Below are positions 1-6,032 of a stretch of 9,592 nucleotides of DNA, in pieces. The stretch spans positions 1-9,592 of the forward strand of contig JANXBC010000040.1 in assembly GCA_025060555.1 (NCBI GenBank), in the 5' to 3' direction. The DNA comes from Candidatus Bipolaricaulota bacterium. GTDB taxonomy: Bacteria; Bipolaricaulota; Bipolaricaulia; Bipolaricaulales; Bipolaricaulaceae. The stretch's first letter is position 1. Every line of letters begins with the position of its first letter. Under the pieces are notes generated by a model that had not been told where the DNA came from, ran no database searches, and was given only the letters and a program-made list of their open reading frames with translations. The position numbers were made by a program, and so were the translations under genes.

Positions 1-186
1 GCCAAGGAGGCGAGCGGCCTTCCCGTGCTCGTGGGAAGCGGGATCACCCCGGAGAACGTGGGCCTCTATTCCGCGGCGGACGGGTTCATCGTGGGCACCT
101 GGCTCAAGCGCGGCGGGATAGTGGAGGAACCGGTGGACCCAGAGCGTGTGCGTCTTTTGACTAGAGTTTTATCAGGGAACCCCTAA
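1..186 (+). CDS. BtpA/SgcQ family protein, C-terminal fragment
   Basis: The first 61 codons of the window are open and end at TAA 184-186; the start lies outside the window. The visible part reads as the C-terminal end of a TIM-barrel protein: LPVLVGSGITPENV, then the short stretch ADGFIVGTWLKRGG, then PVDPERVRLL. The pattern of VGSG, N, ADG-IVGT, K and PVD-RV is typical of the BtpA/SgcQ family. In such (beta/alpha)8 proteins the GSG and IVGT glycine loops usually bind phosphate. BtpA was linked to photosystem I stability in cyanobacteria, but homologues are widespread in non-phototrophs, where the substrate is unclear, so no reaction is assigned. No clear terminator follows, and about 230 bp separate it from the next gene. 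Confidence 0.75.
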   Translation, partial: AKEASGLPVLVGSGITPENVGLYSAADGFIVGTWLKRGGIVEEPVDPERVRLLTRVLSGNP

Positions 187-294
187 CTAAGCTGAAGAAC
201 CTGGTTCGGAAGGATCGTTCTCCTAAGCTGGCGCAGCAAAGAGCCTCTTGGTCATTTCCAAGCGCTGCAAGACGCGCATTCAGTCAGGAAATTA

Positions 295-323
295 TTGAAA
301 ATCAGCTGTTTTTATTGTCTGAT
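295..323 (+). promoter_or_regulatory. Possible sigma70-type promoter upstream of the GNAT cluster
   Basis: TTGAAA at 295-300 (5 of 6 matches to the -35 consensus) is followed after exactly 17 bp by TCTGAT at 318-323 (4 of 6 matches to the -10). The stretch is noticeably more AT-rich than its surroundings. It would give a leader of about 90 nt before the start at 418. It competes with the extended -10 at 390-398. Confidence 0.3.
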
Positions 324-389
324 CTCCAAAACGGCGAGTTCCGTACTGCAAGCTAACCGTGCTCGCTTCTGTCTGGGTGCATGAGCCTG

Positions 390-398
390 TGTTATCAT
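390..398 (+). promoter_or_regulatory. Extended -10 element just upstream of the first GNAT gene
   Basis: TG at 390-391 followed by T and TATCAT (393-398) matches the extended -10 form TGnTATAAT with one mismatch. No good -35 is seen 17 bp upstream, as is common with extended -10 promoters. Transcription from here would begin near 405, after the ATG at 397, so that ATG could not be used and the start would be the ATG at 418, preceded by GGGGGTGAGG (406-415). Confidence 0.35.
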
Positions 399-417
399 GG
401 GTTTTGGGGGTGAGGTG

Positions 418-1188
418 ATGAGAGTTTTTCGTTTGTGTGATCCCAAGGAGGCGGCCAGGGCTTATCCCTGCGCTACGGCGAGCCCGCGCCCTTTCTGGGC
501 CGACGGCCTTGAATTATCCAGAACCTGGTTTGCGGAGAACTTGGGGAAGCATGTGGAGGGCTTCCATGTGGAAGAGGCTGGCCAGGTGGTGGGCCACATT
601 TACTGGGCTCCGTCGGAGCGCGCTCTTGTCCCTTATCGCACGGAGCCGGGCGTAGCTTGGCTCTACTGCGAGTGGGTCCAACACTATTGCCGCGGCCGAG
701 GGTACATGTGGGCCCTCTTCTTTGCTTTCCTGGAGTTGCTCAAATCCGAAGGCTACAAAGGCGTCCTTGTGGGGGCCACCAACTATGAGGGTTACATGCA
801 TCATTCGCATTTCGCCAAGCGCGGGTTTCGAAAACTTGAGGGCGACGGTGGACTCATGTTTCTTCCGCTTAAGCAATCCTCGGTGAAGGTGGAGCCCCTT
901 AAGACGCGGGTACGGCGCGAAGGCATTGCACCCGTAGAGGTCGTGGTGATTGGCTCCCTTTTCTGTCCGGTGGGCGCTGCGGCCGTGCTCTACCTGCGCA
1001 AGGCCGCGACCGAGCTTGGGGACCGCGTGGCGTTGAAGGAAATCCCCGCTGGGCCAGAAGCCATCGCCCGTTATGGCGTGGCAGAGGGGATCTTCATCAA
1101 CGGAGAAATGAGGTTCTTTGGACCGGTCAGCGAGGCCCAAGTGCGAAAGATCCTAGAGGACGAGATCGGGAAAACCCAAGAGGTTTAA
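418..1188 (+). CDS. GNAT N-acetyltransferase with C-terminal YoaP-like thioredoxin-fold domain
   Basis: Predicted to transfer an acetyl group from acetyl-CoA to an unknown small molecule or protein. Residues 1-155 form a GNAT domain. Its acetyl-CoA loop is around WVQHYCRGRGYMWALF (86-101), with R92-G93-R94-G95, and HFAKRGFRKL (131-140) is the usual last strand-helix. Residues about 172-250 form a thioredoxin/glutaredoxin-like domain: a beta strand VEVVVIGS, a lone Cys183-Pro184 in place of CxxC, then GIFINGE (224-230), the strand seen in YoaP-type tails. The start at 418 is preferred over the in-frame ATG at 397 because it has a purine-rich ribosome binding site and 397 lies inside a likely -10. 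The next gene follows after 11 bp, so the two are probably co-transcribed. The single cysteine argues against classical dithiol oxidoreductase activity. Fold assignment is fairly secure; substrate is unknown. Confidence 0.8.
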   Translation: MRVFRLCDPKEAARAYPCATASPRPFWADGLELSRTWFAENLGKHVEGFHVEEAGQVVGHIYWAPSERALVPYRTEPGVAWLYCEWVQHYCRGRGYMWALFFAFLELLKSEGYKGVLVGATNYEGYMHHSHFAKRGFRKLEGDGGLMFLPLKQSSVKVEPLKTRVRREGIAPVEVVVIGSLFCPVGAAAVLYLRKAATELGDRVALKEIPAGPEAIARYGVAEGIFINGEMRFFGPVSEAQVRKILEDEIGKTQEV

Positions 1189-1199
1189 GGAGCTAACGA

Positions 1200-1739
1200 A
1201 TGGAAATCGTGGTCTTTGATCTCACGGAGGAGAACCTCCGCGCGGCGCCAAGGTGGGGCAGTCACCCCTACAGCTGCAAGTATTGTCTTTACTGGGAACA
1301 CCCTGAGCTCTTGCTAGACCCTGAAAAAGAGGGGTTGTTCAGGCGAAAGCAAGCTTGGGTTCGGCGGGTTCGGGCGGAGTTTGGGGAATGTGGGCGGCTC
1401 TTATACGCCGCTGGAAATGCCGTTGCTTATGCTCAATTTGCTCCGCCGGAGTTTCTCCCCAATGCGCAAAGCTATTCTGCTGGACCAGCGAGCGCAGACG
1501 CTGTATTCCTTGCCTGCCTTTTTATCCCCAGCAAGGAGCACCGCGGGCATGGCTTGGGAAGCCTTCTTCTTCACAACATCTTGCGCGATCTCCGGGGGAG
1601 AGGAATTAAGGCGGTGGAGACCTTTGCGCGGAAAGAAAGCCCAGAGAATCCCTCCGGCCCGCTTGAGTTCTACCTTAAACACGGATTTCGCGTCCTCCGT
1701 GACCACGCGGAGTTTCCCCTCCTGCGTCTAGAGCTTTAG
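1200..1739 (+). CDS. GNAT family N-acetyltransferase with N-terminal CxxC
   Basis: A 179-residue single-domain GNAT. The acetyl-CoA binding motif A is HRGHGLGSLLL (114-124), matching R/Q-x-x-G-x-G, and EFYLKHGFRVL (156-166) is the characteristic C-terminal strand-helix-strand with the conserved tyrosine. The N-terminus carries SCKYCLYWE (25-33), a Cys26-x-x-Cys29 followed by an aromatic-acid pair; this could bind a metal or act in redox or substrate binding, which is inference. Translation starts at ATG 1200 after AAGGAG (1188-1193). The stop at 1737-1739 is closely followed by the methyltransferase. Placement between another GNAT and a methyltransferase suggests these modify a common small molecule or a toxic compound, for example in detoxification or resistance. 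Substrate not recognised. Confidence 0.8.
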   Translation: MEIVVFDLTEENLRAAPRWGSHPYSCKYCLYWEHPELLLDPEKEGLFRRKQAWVRRVRAEFGECGRLLYAAGNAVAYAQFAPPEFLPNAQSYSAGPASADAVFLACLFIPSKEHRGHGLGSLLLHNILRDLRGRGIKAVETFARKESPENPSGPLEFYLKHGFRVLRDHAEFPLLRLEL

Positions 1740-1757
1740 GTGGGAAAGGGAGTGGTG

Positions 1758-2520
1758 ATGGGGATCTACCGGGAGTTTGCGCGCCTTTACACTTGTGGAG
1801 CGTATCCAGAGTACAGCCGGAGGATGGCTGAGCTCCTGCCTGCGGTTCTCAAGCGGTTCGGCGCTAACCCCGAAACCCTGTTGGACTTAGCCTGTGGCGA
1901 AGGAACATTCGCTGTGCTTATGGCTCAGCAGGGTCTTAGAGTCACCGGGGTCGATGCCTCACCAGAGATGCTCCGCTTTGCCCGAAAGAAAGCGGAAGAG
2001 GCTGGCGTGGAAGTCCATTTCATCGAGCAAGACATGCGCCTCCCTTGCCCTTAGCGAGAGGTTCGATCTCGTGACCTGTTGGTATGACAGTCTCAATTAC
2101 CTCCTGGAATACGACGAGCTTGGGAAGACTTTCGCTAACGTCGCGCGAGTGCTTAACCCTGAAGGGTTGTTCATTTTCGACATGAACACGATTTATGGAC
2201 TTGCCGTAGGCTGGCAGCGGCAGCTCGCTTATGTGGAGCAGGACACGGAAGAGCTTTTTGAGGTCCATCGCACGAGTTATGACTATGAGCGGAATATCGC
2301 GACCATGAAGATCACGGGTTCCTTTCGGGAGGGTGACTCCTGGCACCGCATCGATGAGGAGCACCGGGAGCGGGGCTATGCACTCAGGGAGATACGGGGT
2401 GCGCTCAGCGCCGCTGGACTGGTGGAGCTCGCCTGTTTTGGCGATTTGCGGGAAATGAGCGAGCCCAAGCCCGAAAGCCATCGCGTTTGGTTTGTGACCA
2501 CACTTCTCCCTCGCTTTTAA
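1758..2520 (+). pseudogene. Class I SAM-dependent methyltransferase, interrupted by a frameshift
   Basis: Two overlapping reading frames together encode one methyltransferase of about 254 residues. The first (to TAG 2052-2054) holds the SAM-binding core: LLDLACGEGTFAVLMAQ (motif I, glycine-rich loop), VTGVDASPEMLRFA (motif II, acidic end of beta 2) and the DMRLP segment. The second frame, +1 relative to the first, continues with ERFDLVTCWYDSLNYLL (motif IV region), ARVLNPEGLFIFDMNT (motif VI) and a normal C-terminus ending at TAA 2518-2520. Removing one base near the CCC run at 2048-2050 restores a single frame. The ATG at 1758, preceded by AAAGGGAG (1745-1752), is preferred over a GTG at 1740 that abuts the previous stop. 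Conservation on both sides suggests a recent mutation or an assembly/sequencing error rather than old decay. It is last in the acetyltransferase group. Confidence 0.8.
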
Positions 2521-2576
2521 GGGCCCCAAGCTTGTAGGGTTTTAGAAAGATCTTAAAGTGCTGCACGAGAAAATAC

Positions 2577-2595
2577 GGCCATCAAAATGGCTTTA
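2577..2595 (+). terminator. Weak intrinsic terminator candidate after the methyltransferase
   Basis: GCCAT (2578-2582) pairs with ATGGC (2587-2591) around a CAAA loop, with an outer G-T wobble, followed by TTTAATT. The stem is short and the T-run interrupted, so strength is doubtful. It lies between convergent genes, where a terminator is expected. Apart from it I see nothing recognisable in the 277-bp gap 2521-2797. Confidence 0.35.
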
Positions 2596-2797
2596 ATTAG
2601 CCACCTTTCCTCGAAGCGGAAGCCCATGTGGTCCAGGGCCAAGCTTCATTGCTTCCTTCTGCAACTCAATTCCAACACCCTTCCTCCACCTTCGCAGCAC
2701 AGCTACTTCGTAAGTCATACCAGTCTTCCTCTGCTCATGAATGTTCCGGAAGGGTAAGGAAGAAAATGTGCTCCCCAACCCTGCTTTTTTCGCTAGA

Positions 2798-3472
2798 TCA
2801 CTCCTCATCTAACGAGAAAAGTGGCGGGCAGGGATTAAGGCAACCCCAGTCTGTTTCAGAAAGTGCACTAGATCCAAAGTCATTCCAGGCGCGCACCGCA
2901 TATTGGTACTTGACTCCCGGGCGTGCCTGTTTGTCCTCGTAAGAATTTGTGTTTGATTGACCAAGATAGCACAACCCTTGGCAACCTGCTTGCGGGCTGG
3001 GATCACGAAAGACGTCGTAGGAAGTGGCGCCGGGTACTTGGTCCCAACCGATGACAATTTTGTCCAGAAATGTGCCGTCACTGGCCTGCACGTTTTCGGG
3101 TTTAGGTGGGCGGCCGGCATAGCCCCGCACCGGGGCGGACTCAGGGCCACATCCCGCAGAATTGCAGGCCTGAACCTTATACCAGTACCACGTCCCCTGG
3201 TTTTCCACGGAGTCCGTAAACGATGTCGAAGAAGAAGGACCAAGTTCTTCGTACTCCCCGTCCGCCGCATTGGCCCGAAAAACTTTGTAATACGTCGCTC
3301 TCTCCACCGCGTTCCAAGAAATAGTTATGGAATTTTGAGAAGTCCCAAAGGAGGCGGTAACGCCGGTTGGGGCAGCGGTTGGGGGTAGCACCGGCTCGAC
3401 ACTAAGCCAATCACAACTGACTAGCAGCGCGCCCAATCCCACTAGCAAGAGCGCCCGCAACCCCCTTTTCAT
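2798..3472 (-). CDS. Lipoprotein with two fibronectin type III domains
   Basis: A 224-residue exported protein. The N-terminus has Lys/Arg, a hydrophobic stretch LLLVGLGALL and a lipobox LVSC with the lipidated cysteine at position 20, so it should be membrane anchored. Two fibronectin type III domains follow, at about 34-119 and 124-208. Each shows the conserved core: SITISWNAVERATYYKVFR with WYWYKVQACNSAG, and KIVIGWDQVPGATSYDVFR with YQYAVRAWNDFG. Cysteine pairs C103/C108, C164/C168 and C211/C215 could form disulfides outside the cytoplasm. Asp at +2 after the lipid cysteine would favour inner-membrane retention if enterobacterial Lol rules apply. Translation starts at ATG 3472 with GGGAGGT (3484-3478) at good spacing. 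Probably an adhesive or binding scaffold; no catalytic domain is seen. It is monocistronic, convergent to the methyltransferase group. Confidence 0.85.
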   Translation of the reverse strand: MKRGLRALLLVGLGALLVSCDWLSVEPVLPPTAAPTGVTASFGTSQNSITISWNAVERATYYKVFRANAADGEYEELGPSSSTSFTDSVENQGTWYWYKVQACNSAGCGPESAPVRGYAGRPPKPENVQASDGTFLDKIVIGWDQVPGATSYDVFRDPSPQAGCQGLCYLGQSNTNSYEDKQARPGVKYQYAVRAWNDFGSSALSETDWGCLNPCPPLFSLDEE

Positions 3473-3484
3473 GGAACACCTCCC

Positions 3485-3503
3485 TGAGGCACATAGTACC
3501 TCA
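3485..3503 (-). promoter_or_regulatory. 19-bp near-perfect palindrome upstream of the FN3 lipoprotein
   Basis: TGAGGCAC (3485-3492) and GTACCTCA (3496-3503) form 8-bp arms with one mismatch (a G-U pair in RNA) around a 3-bp centre. It abuts the ribosome binding site of the lipoprotein gene. On the minus strand it contains TACTAT, which resembles a -10, but I find no matching -35. It could be a repressor operator or an mRNA hairpin that limits access to the ribosome binding site. Confidence 0.4.
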
Positions 3504-4040
3504 AGAGAGGGCGCTGGGGATGGCGCGGGGCTACTTCCACAAAGCCGCGCGTAAAAACGCGGTCAATGGTCGAGTATAGAAGGCGGAGCCCCTTTGCTGC
3601 GTTCCCGGGGATAGCCTTCAACGATGCGCGTTCCCTGGCTTGCGGCGGATGGCACTGCCGCGTGCAATAAATGTAGGGTCAGCCAATTTCTTCTGTACCC
3701 TAGGCGCACATAGAAGCACACTAAAGACCACACGGGCTCGCCATGCAATAGGGAAAGGTTGGACCGGAAAGGTACACGGATTTTGTCCCGCGGCCAAACG
3801 CCGCACTAGTCCCCAATGCGCCCTTTGAGGATCCCTGCTTTTCTCCCACTTCCACCAAGGCCTGAAAAAAACGCCTTTGTGCCGCTTCCCTTAAAAGGAA
3901 GGCGCGGCCACAGGTGCCAGGAACCCGCAGAAACCTGTACTCTCCGAATAAACCCTTTCAGTCTTCCCAGCGCTCAGGAGTAAGAGGGTGAAACTCCTGT
4001 TTCGGGCGGAAAAGTTTTGCCATGCCCAAGCTTACAGCAG
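3504..4040. other. Long stretch with no recognisable gene (about 540 bp)
   Basis: This gap lies between the HD-protein stop and the lipoprotein leader, both on the minus strand. Short open frames exist but lack ribosome binding sites, family motifs or convincing composition. Small hairpins are present, for example GCGGC/GCCGC around CAAAC near 3790 and CGCGT/ACGCG near 3550-3563. No tRNA, RNase P, tmRNA or SRP RNA was recognised. The part 3865-3904 holds a terminator. The remainder (about 3505-3860) could hold a small RNA, a long leader of the lipoprotein gene, or a decayed gene. Confidence 0.4.
3865..3904 (-). terminator. Intrinsic terminator downstream of the HD-domain gene
   Basis: Read on the minus strand, CGCCTT (3904-3899) pairs with AAGGCG (3877-3872) and is followed at once by seven T (3871-3865). 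The enclosed loop can fold further through CCTT/AAGG. It lies about 140 nt past the stop of the minus-strand HD gene, so that transcript probably has a long 3' end, or another short transcript ends here. Confidence 0.55.
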
Positions 4041-4925
4041 CTAGGTCGGCAAACTAAGGGGGAGCTTCCGTAACGCTACGAGGAGCTCTTCTTCGCTCAT
4101 CTCCAGCGCAAGAAGAAGTTGGTTTTGCAGGGCATAGACGAACGGCTCGCAGGAAGAAATCTCCTTTTGCGCATGGGGATAACGTTTTTTAAGTGCCGCC
4201 ATGCGCGCCATGATCCCTACTACCTCCGCCCCTTCCACCAGTTTATCCGCAAGGAAAACGAGTTTTTCCTCCCAAGTTCTAGGAAGGCGACCCGGGTAAA
4301 GCACGTGTTTTCGGGCAATCTCCCCGAGCGCCGGATAGCCCAGATCCGCAAGGATCACGGCTGCTTTCTCCCCGTGCGTGCCTTCTTCATGGACTGAGGC
4401 GACTTTGTCGAGGTCGTGGAGTAGGCCGCCACGATGCGCCAAAAGTGGATCTACGTCGATCCCCTTCTCCCGAAGCTTTTGCGCAAGAAAATAGCCGACC
4501 GCGGCCACGGCCGCAGAATGCATCACCACATGCTCTGGCACGCCCTGGGCCCGGAGGATGTCCAGGGCTTCAGGGATATCCGGAAGACGAAAAGACAGGG
4601 GTTTTTGCAATGCCGTGAGGTTGCCGATCTCCAGATCATGCCAAGGATGGGCCTCCGGGCACTTTTCCCCAGCGGGGTTGAGCCACACCGCACGTAACCC
4701 CTTCCCTTTCGCCCACTTGATCCAGGCGTATTCCGGGGAGAGCAAAACAAGGTCATCCTTTTTTGGGGGTGGGGAGACCTCCGCGGGGTCCAAGATGAGG
4801 GGGAAGCGCAAAAGAAACGCGGGATCTGCTCTGCCTTGGGCTCGGAGGAGGGCTGTAGGATGAGGGATTTTTGTCATGCTCTCCAAAACCCAAGAGGGTG
4901 AATCCGCCGGTAAGAGGATAAGCAC
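4041..4925 (-). CDS. HD-domain phosphohydrolase with degenerate HAD-like N-terminus
   Basis: A 294-residue protein. Residues about 128-250 form an HD domain: H136 in VMHS, the HD pair H170-D171 in GGLLHDLDK, H184 in THGEKAA, H207 in KHVLYPG and D227 in FLADKLVEG. These are the metal ligands expected of HDIG-type phosphohydrolases acting on nucleotides or other phosphoesters. Residues 61-106 (LSPEYAWIKWAKGKGLRAVWLNP, with HPWHDLEIGNL following shortly after) resemble the C-terminal end of HAD-superfamily phosphatases, but the DxDxT nucleophile loop and the GD acid motif are absent, so that part is probably inactive. The chosen start is GTG 4925, with GGGAGGG (4940-4934) upstream; an ATG at 4877 with GGAG close by is an alternative. 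No partner gene is adjacent on this strand, and the nucleoside operon is divergent. Substrate unknown. Confidence 0.75.
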   Translation of the reverse strand: MLILLPADSPSWVLESMTKIPHPTALLRAQGRADPAFLLRFPLILDPAEVSPPPKKDDLVLLSPEYAWIKWAKGKGLRAVWLNPAGEKCPEAHPWHDLEIGNLTALQKPLSFRLPDIPEALDILRAQGVPEHVVMHSAAVAAVGYFLAQKLREKGIDVDPLLAHRGGLLHDLDKVASVHEEGTHGEKAAVILADLGYPALGEIARKHVLYPGRLPRTWEEKLVFLADKLVEGAEVVGIMARMAALKKRYPHAQKEISSCEPFVYALQNQLLLALEMSEEELLVALRKLPLSLPT

Positions 4926-5249
4926 CTATCCTGCCCTCCCGTGTTTCTTTCCCCAACTCCCTTCCGCCTCAACGTTCCCTTGGTTGGACGAAACCTTGTC
5001 CCAAGCGAATGATGCGAGGATCCAGGCCACTCCGAGGTTATTCAAACCGGTGCGGTAATGCCAAGGAGAAAAAAGCGCTTTCGCTCCTTCTAGCCGTTCG
5101 GCAGTTTGGCTTGGCGGAGGGAGCGGAAAATGCCGGCTATTTCCCGCCATTTGTGGTGGGGGGCCGAGGCGGTCATCCCAAGGGCCGCTGGTGATCGCAA
5201 TCTTCGGGAACACGGCGCATAGTTTAGCTGAACGAAGTTGTTTGGATGT
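4926..5249. other. Divergent intergenic region between HD gene and nucleoside operon
   Basis: About 320 bp without a supportable gene; short open frames here lack ribosome binding sites and motifs. It holds inverted repeats: AAGGAG/CTCCTT at 5063-5089 and an imperfect 25-bp palindrome at 5128-5152 (AAATGCCGG and CCGCCATTT arms, one mismatch). Either could be an operator or an RNA hairpin. No clear promoter for the minus-strand HD gene was found. Confidence 0.4.
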
Positions 5250-5278
5250 TTGACATCTCCTTTTTGGGCGGATAGAGT
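5250..5278 (+). promoter_or_regulatory. Strong sigma70-type promoter of the nucleoside operon
   Basis: TTGACA (5250-5255) is a perfect -35; after exactly 17 bp comes TAGAGT (5273-5278), a 4-of-6 match to the -10. The expected transcription start is 5284-5285, coinciding with the GTG start codon at 5284. This is the best promoter in the window and implies a leaderless first gene. Confidence 0.65.
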
Positions 5279-5283
5279 CCAGC

Positions 5284-6021
5284 GTGCCCGTTCTTCCCGC
5301 GCTTCGGGTGGAGATCGGTTCCCTCCCCAAAGGTGTGCTTCTTCCCGGGGACCCTGGCCGGGCCGCGCGCATCGCGGAAAAGCTCGATCACGTGGAAGAG
5401 CTCGCCAAGAATCGCGAGTTTCATTCCTACCGGGGCCTTTGGAAGGGCATCCCAGTGGGTGTTGTTTCCACAGGCGTTGGCGCCCCGGGTGCGGCCATCT
5501 GCGCTGAGGAAGCCATTCGCGGCGGAGCAAGAGTCCTCATCCGCGTGGGAACAGCCGGTGCCCTCCAACCCGGCGTTCAAGATGGCCACTTAGTCGTGGC
5601 GTTAGGCGCGGTGCGCGCTGAAGGAACAACCCCCAGGCTCCTTCCCCTGGAGTTCCCCGCCCTAGCTGACCCAGAGGTGGCAAAAACTCTCTTCGAAGAG
5701 GCCCAAAAACTTGGGGTGCCTACACACCAGGGCGTGGTTGTCACCATGGACGCGTTCTACCGTGGTGTTTTGGATCTGGGCCTTGAGACCTATTCGCAAT
5801 GTGGGGCATTGGCGGTGGAGATGGAATGTGCTGCGATTTTCTGCGTGGCCCAGCTCCGCGGGGCGCGTGCCGGGGCCATCTTAGCCATCGATGGTGATGC
5901 CCGCCGGGCGACCGCGGGGGACTATAATCCGCACCGGGAGGTGGTGCGAAGGGCGGTGGAGTTCGAAATCGAAGCCGCTCTTAACGCGATGTTCTACCTC
6001 CTCCGAGAAAATTCAGGGTGA
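5284..6021 (+). CDS. Nucleoside phosphorylase (uridine phosphorylase / PNP family)
   Basis: A 245-residue NP-I family enzyme, predicted to split nucleosides with phosphate into free base and (deoxy)ribose-1-phosphate in the cytoplasm. Visible motifs are LLPGDPGRAARIAE (19-32, phosphate-binding loop), STGVGAPGA (62-70), RVGTAGALQP (87-96, ribose/phosphate site), PLEFPALADPE (121-131, close to uridine phosphorylase) and VEMECAA (178-184, ribose-binding Met/Glu). The uracil-recognising Gln-x-Arg of E. coli Udp is not seen. Asp203 in AILAIDGD sits where purine phosphorylases have their catalytic Asp, so purine nucleosides are plausible substrates. The start is GTG 5284: an in-frame stop at 5251-5253 and no conventional start codon in between rule out a longer protein. 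No ribosome binding site precedes it, consistent with a leaderless mRNA. The stop lies just before the nucleotidase ribosome binding site. Confidence 0.85.
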   Translation: MPVLPALRVEIGSLPKGVLLPGDPGRAARIAEKLDHVEELAKNREFHSYRGLWKGIPVGVVSTGVGAPGAAICAEEAIRGGARVLIRVGTAGALQPGVQDGHLVVALGAVRAEGTTPRLLPLEFPALADPEVAKTLFEEAQKLGVPTHQGVVVTMDAFYRGVLDLGLETYSQCGALAVEMECAAIFCVAQLRGARAGAILAIDGDARRATAGDYNPHREVVRRAVEFEIEAALNAMFYLLRENSG

Positions 6022-6022
6022 A

Positions 6023-6027
6023 GGAGG
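6023..6027 (+). promoter_or_regulatory. Ribosome binding site of the 5'-nucleotidase
   Basis: GGAGG five bases before ATG 6033, directly after the phosphorylase stop at 6019-6021. It decides the start in favour of 6033 over the GTG at 6018, and the predicted signal peptide then begins correctly at Met-Arg-Arg. Confidence 0.7.
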
Positions 6028-6032
6028 TGCAC

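Noticed and set aside
1740..1757. GTG start for the methyltransferase at 1740
   Set aside because: It abuts the previous stop with no ribosome binding site, whereas ATG 1758 has AAAGGGAG upstream and fits the family N-terminus.
2593..2808. 71-residue open frame on the minus strand downstream of the lipoprotein
   Set aside because: No family motif, overlaps the end of the lipoprotein gene and a hairpin, and lacks a good ribosome binding site; treated as chance.
2957..3388. 143-residue plus-strand open frame inside the lipoprotein gene
   Set aside because: It is antisense to a clear two-domain FN3 protein and has basic, motif-free composition.
3755..3780. Segment GGTTGGACCGGAAAGG, reminiscent of the SRP RNA apical motif
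   Set aside because: The conserved GGTCCGGAAGG...AGCAGCC arrangement and a closing stem are missing.
3640..3828. 62-residue open frame in the long gap
   Set aside because: No ribosome binding site, no motif, and similar-length frames occur on both strands there.
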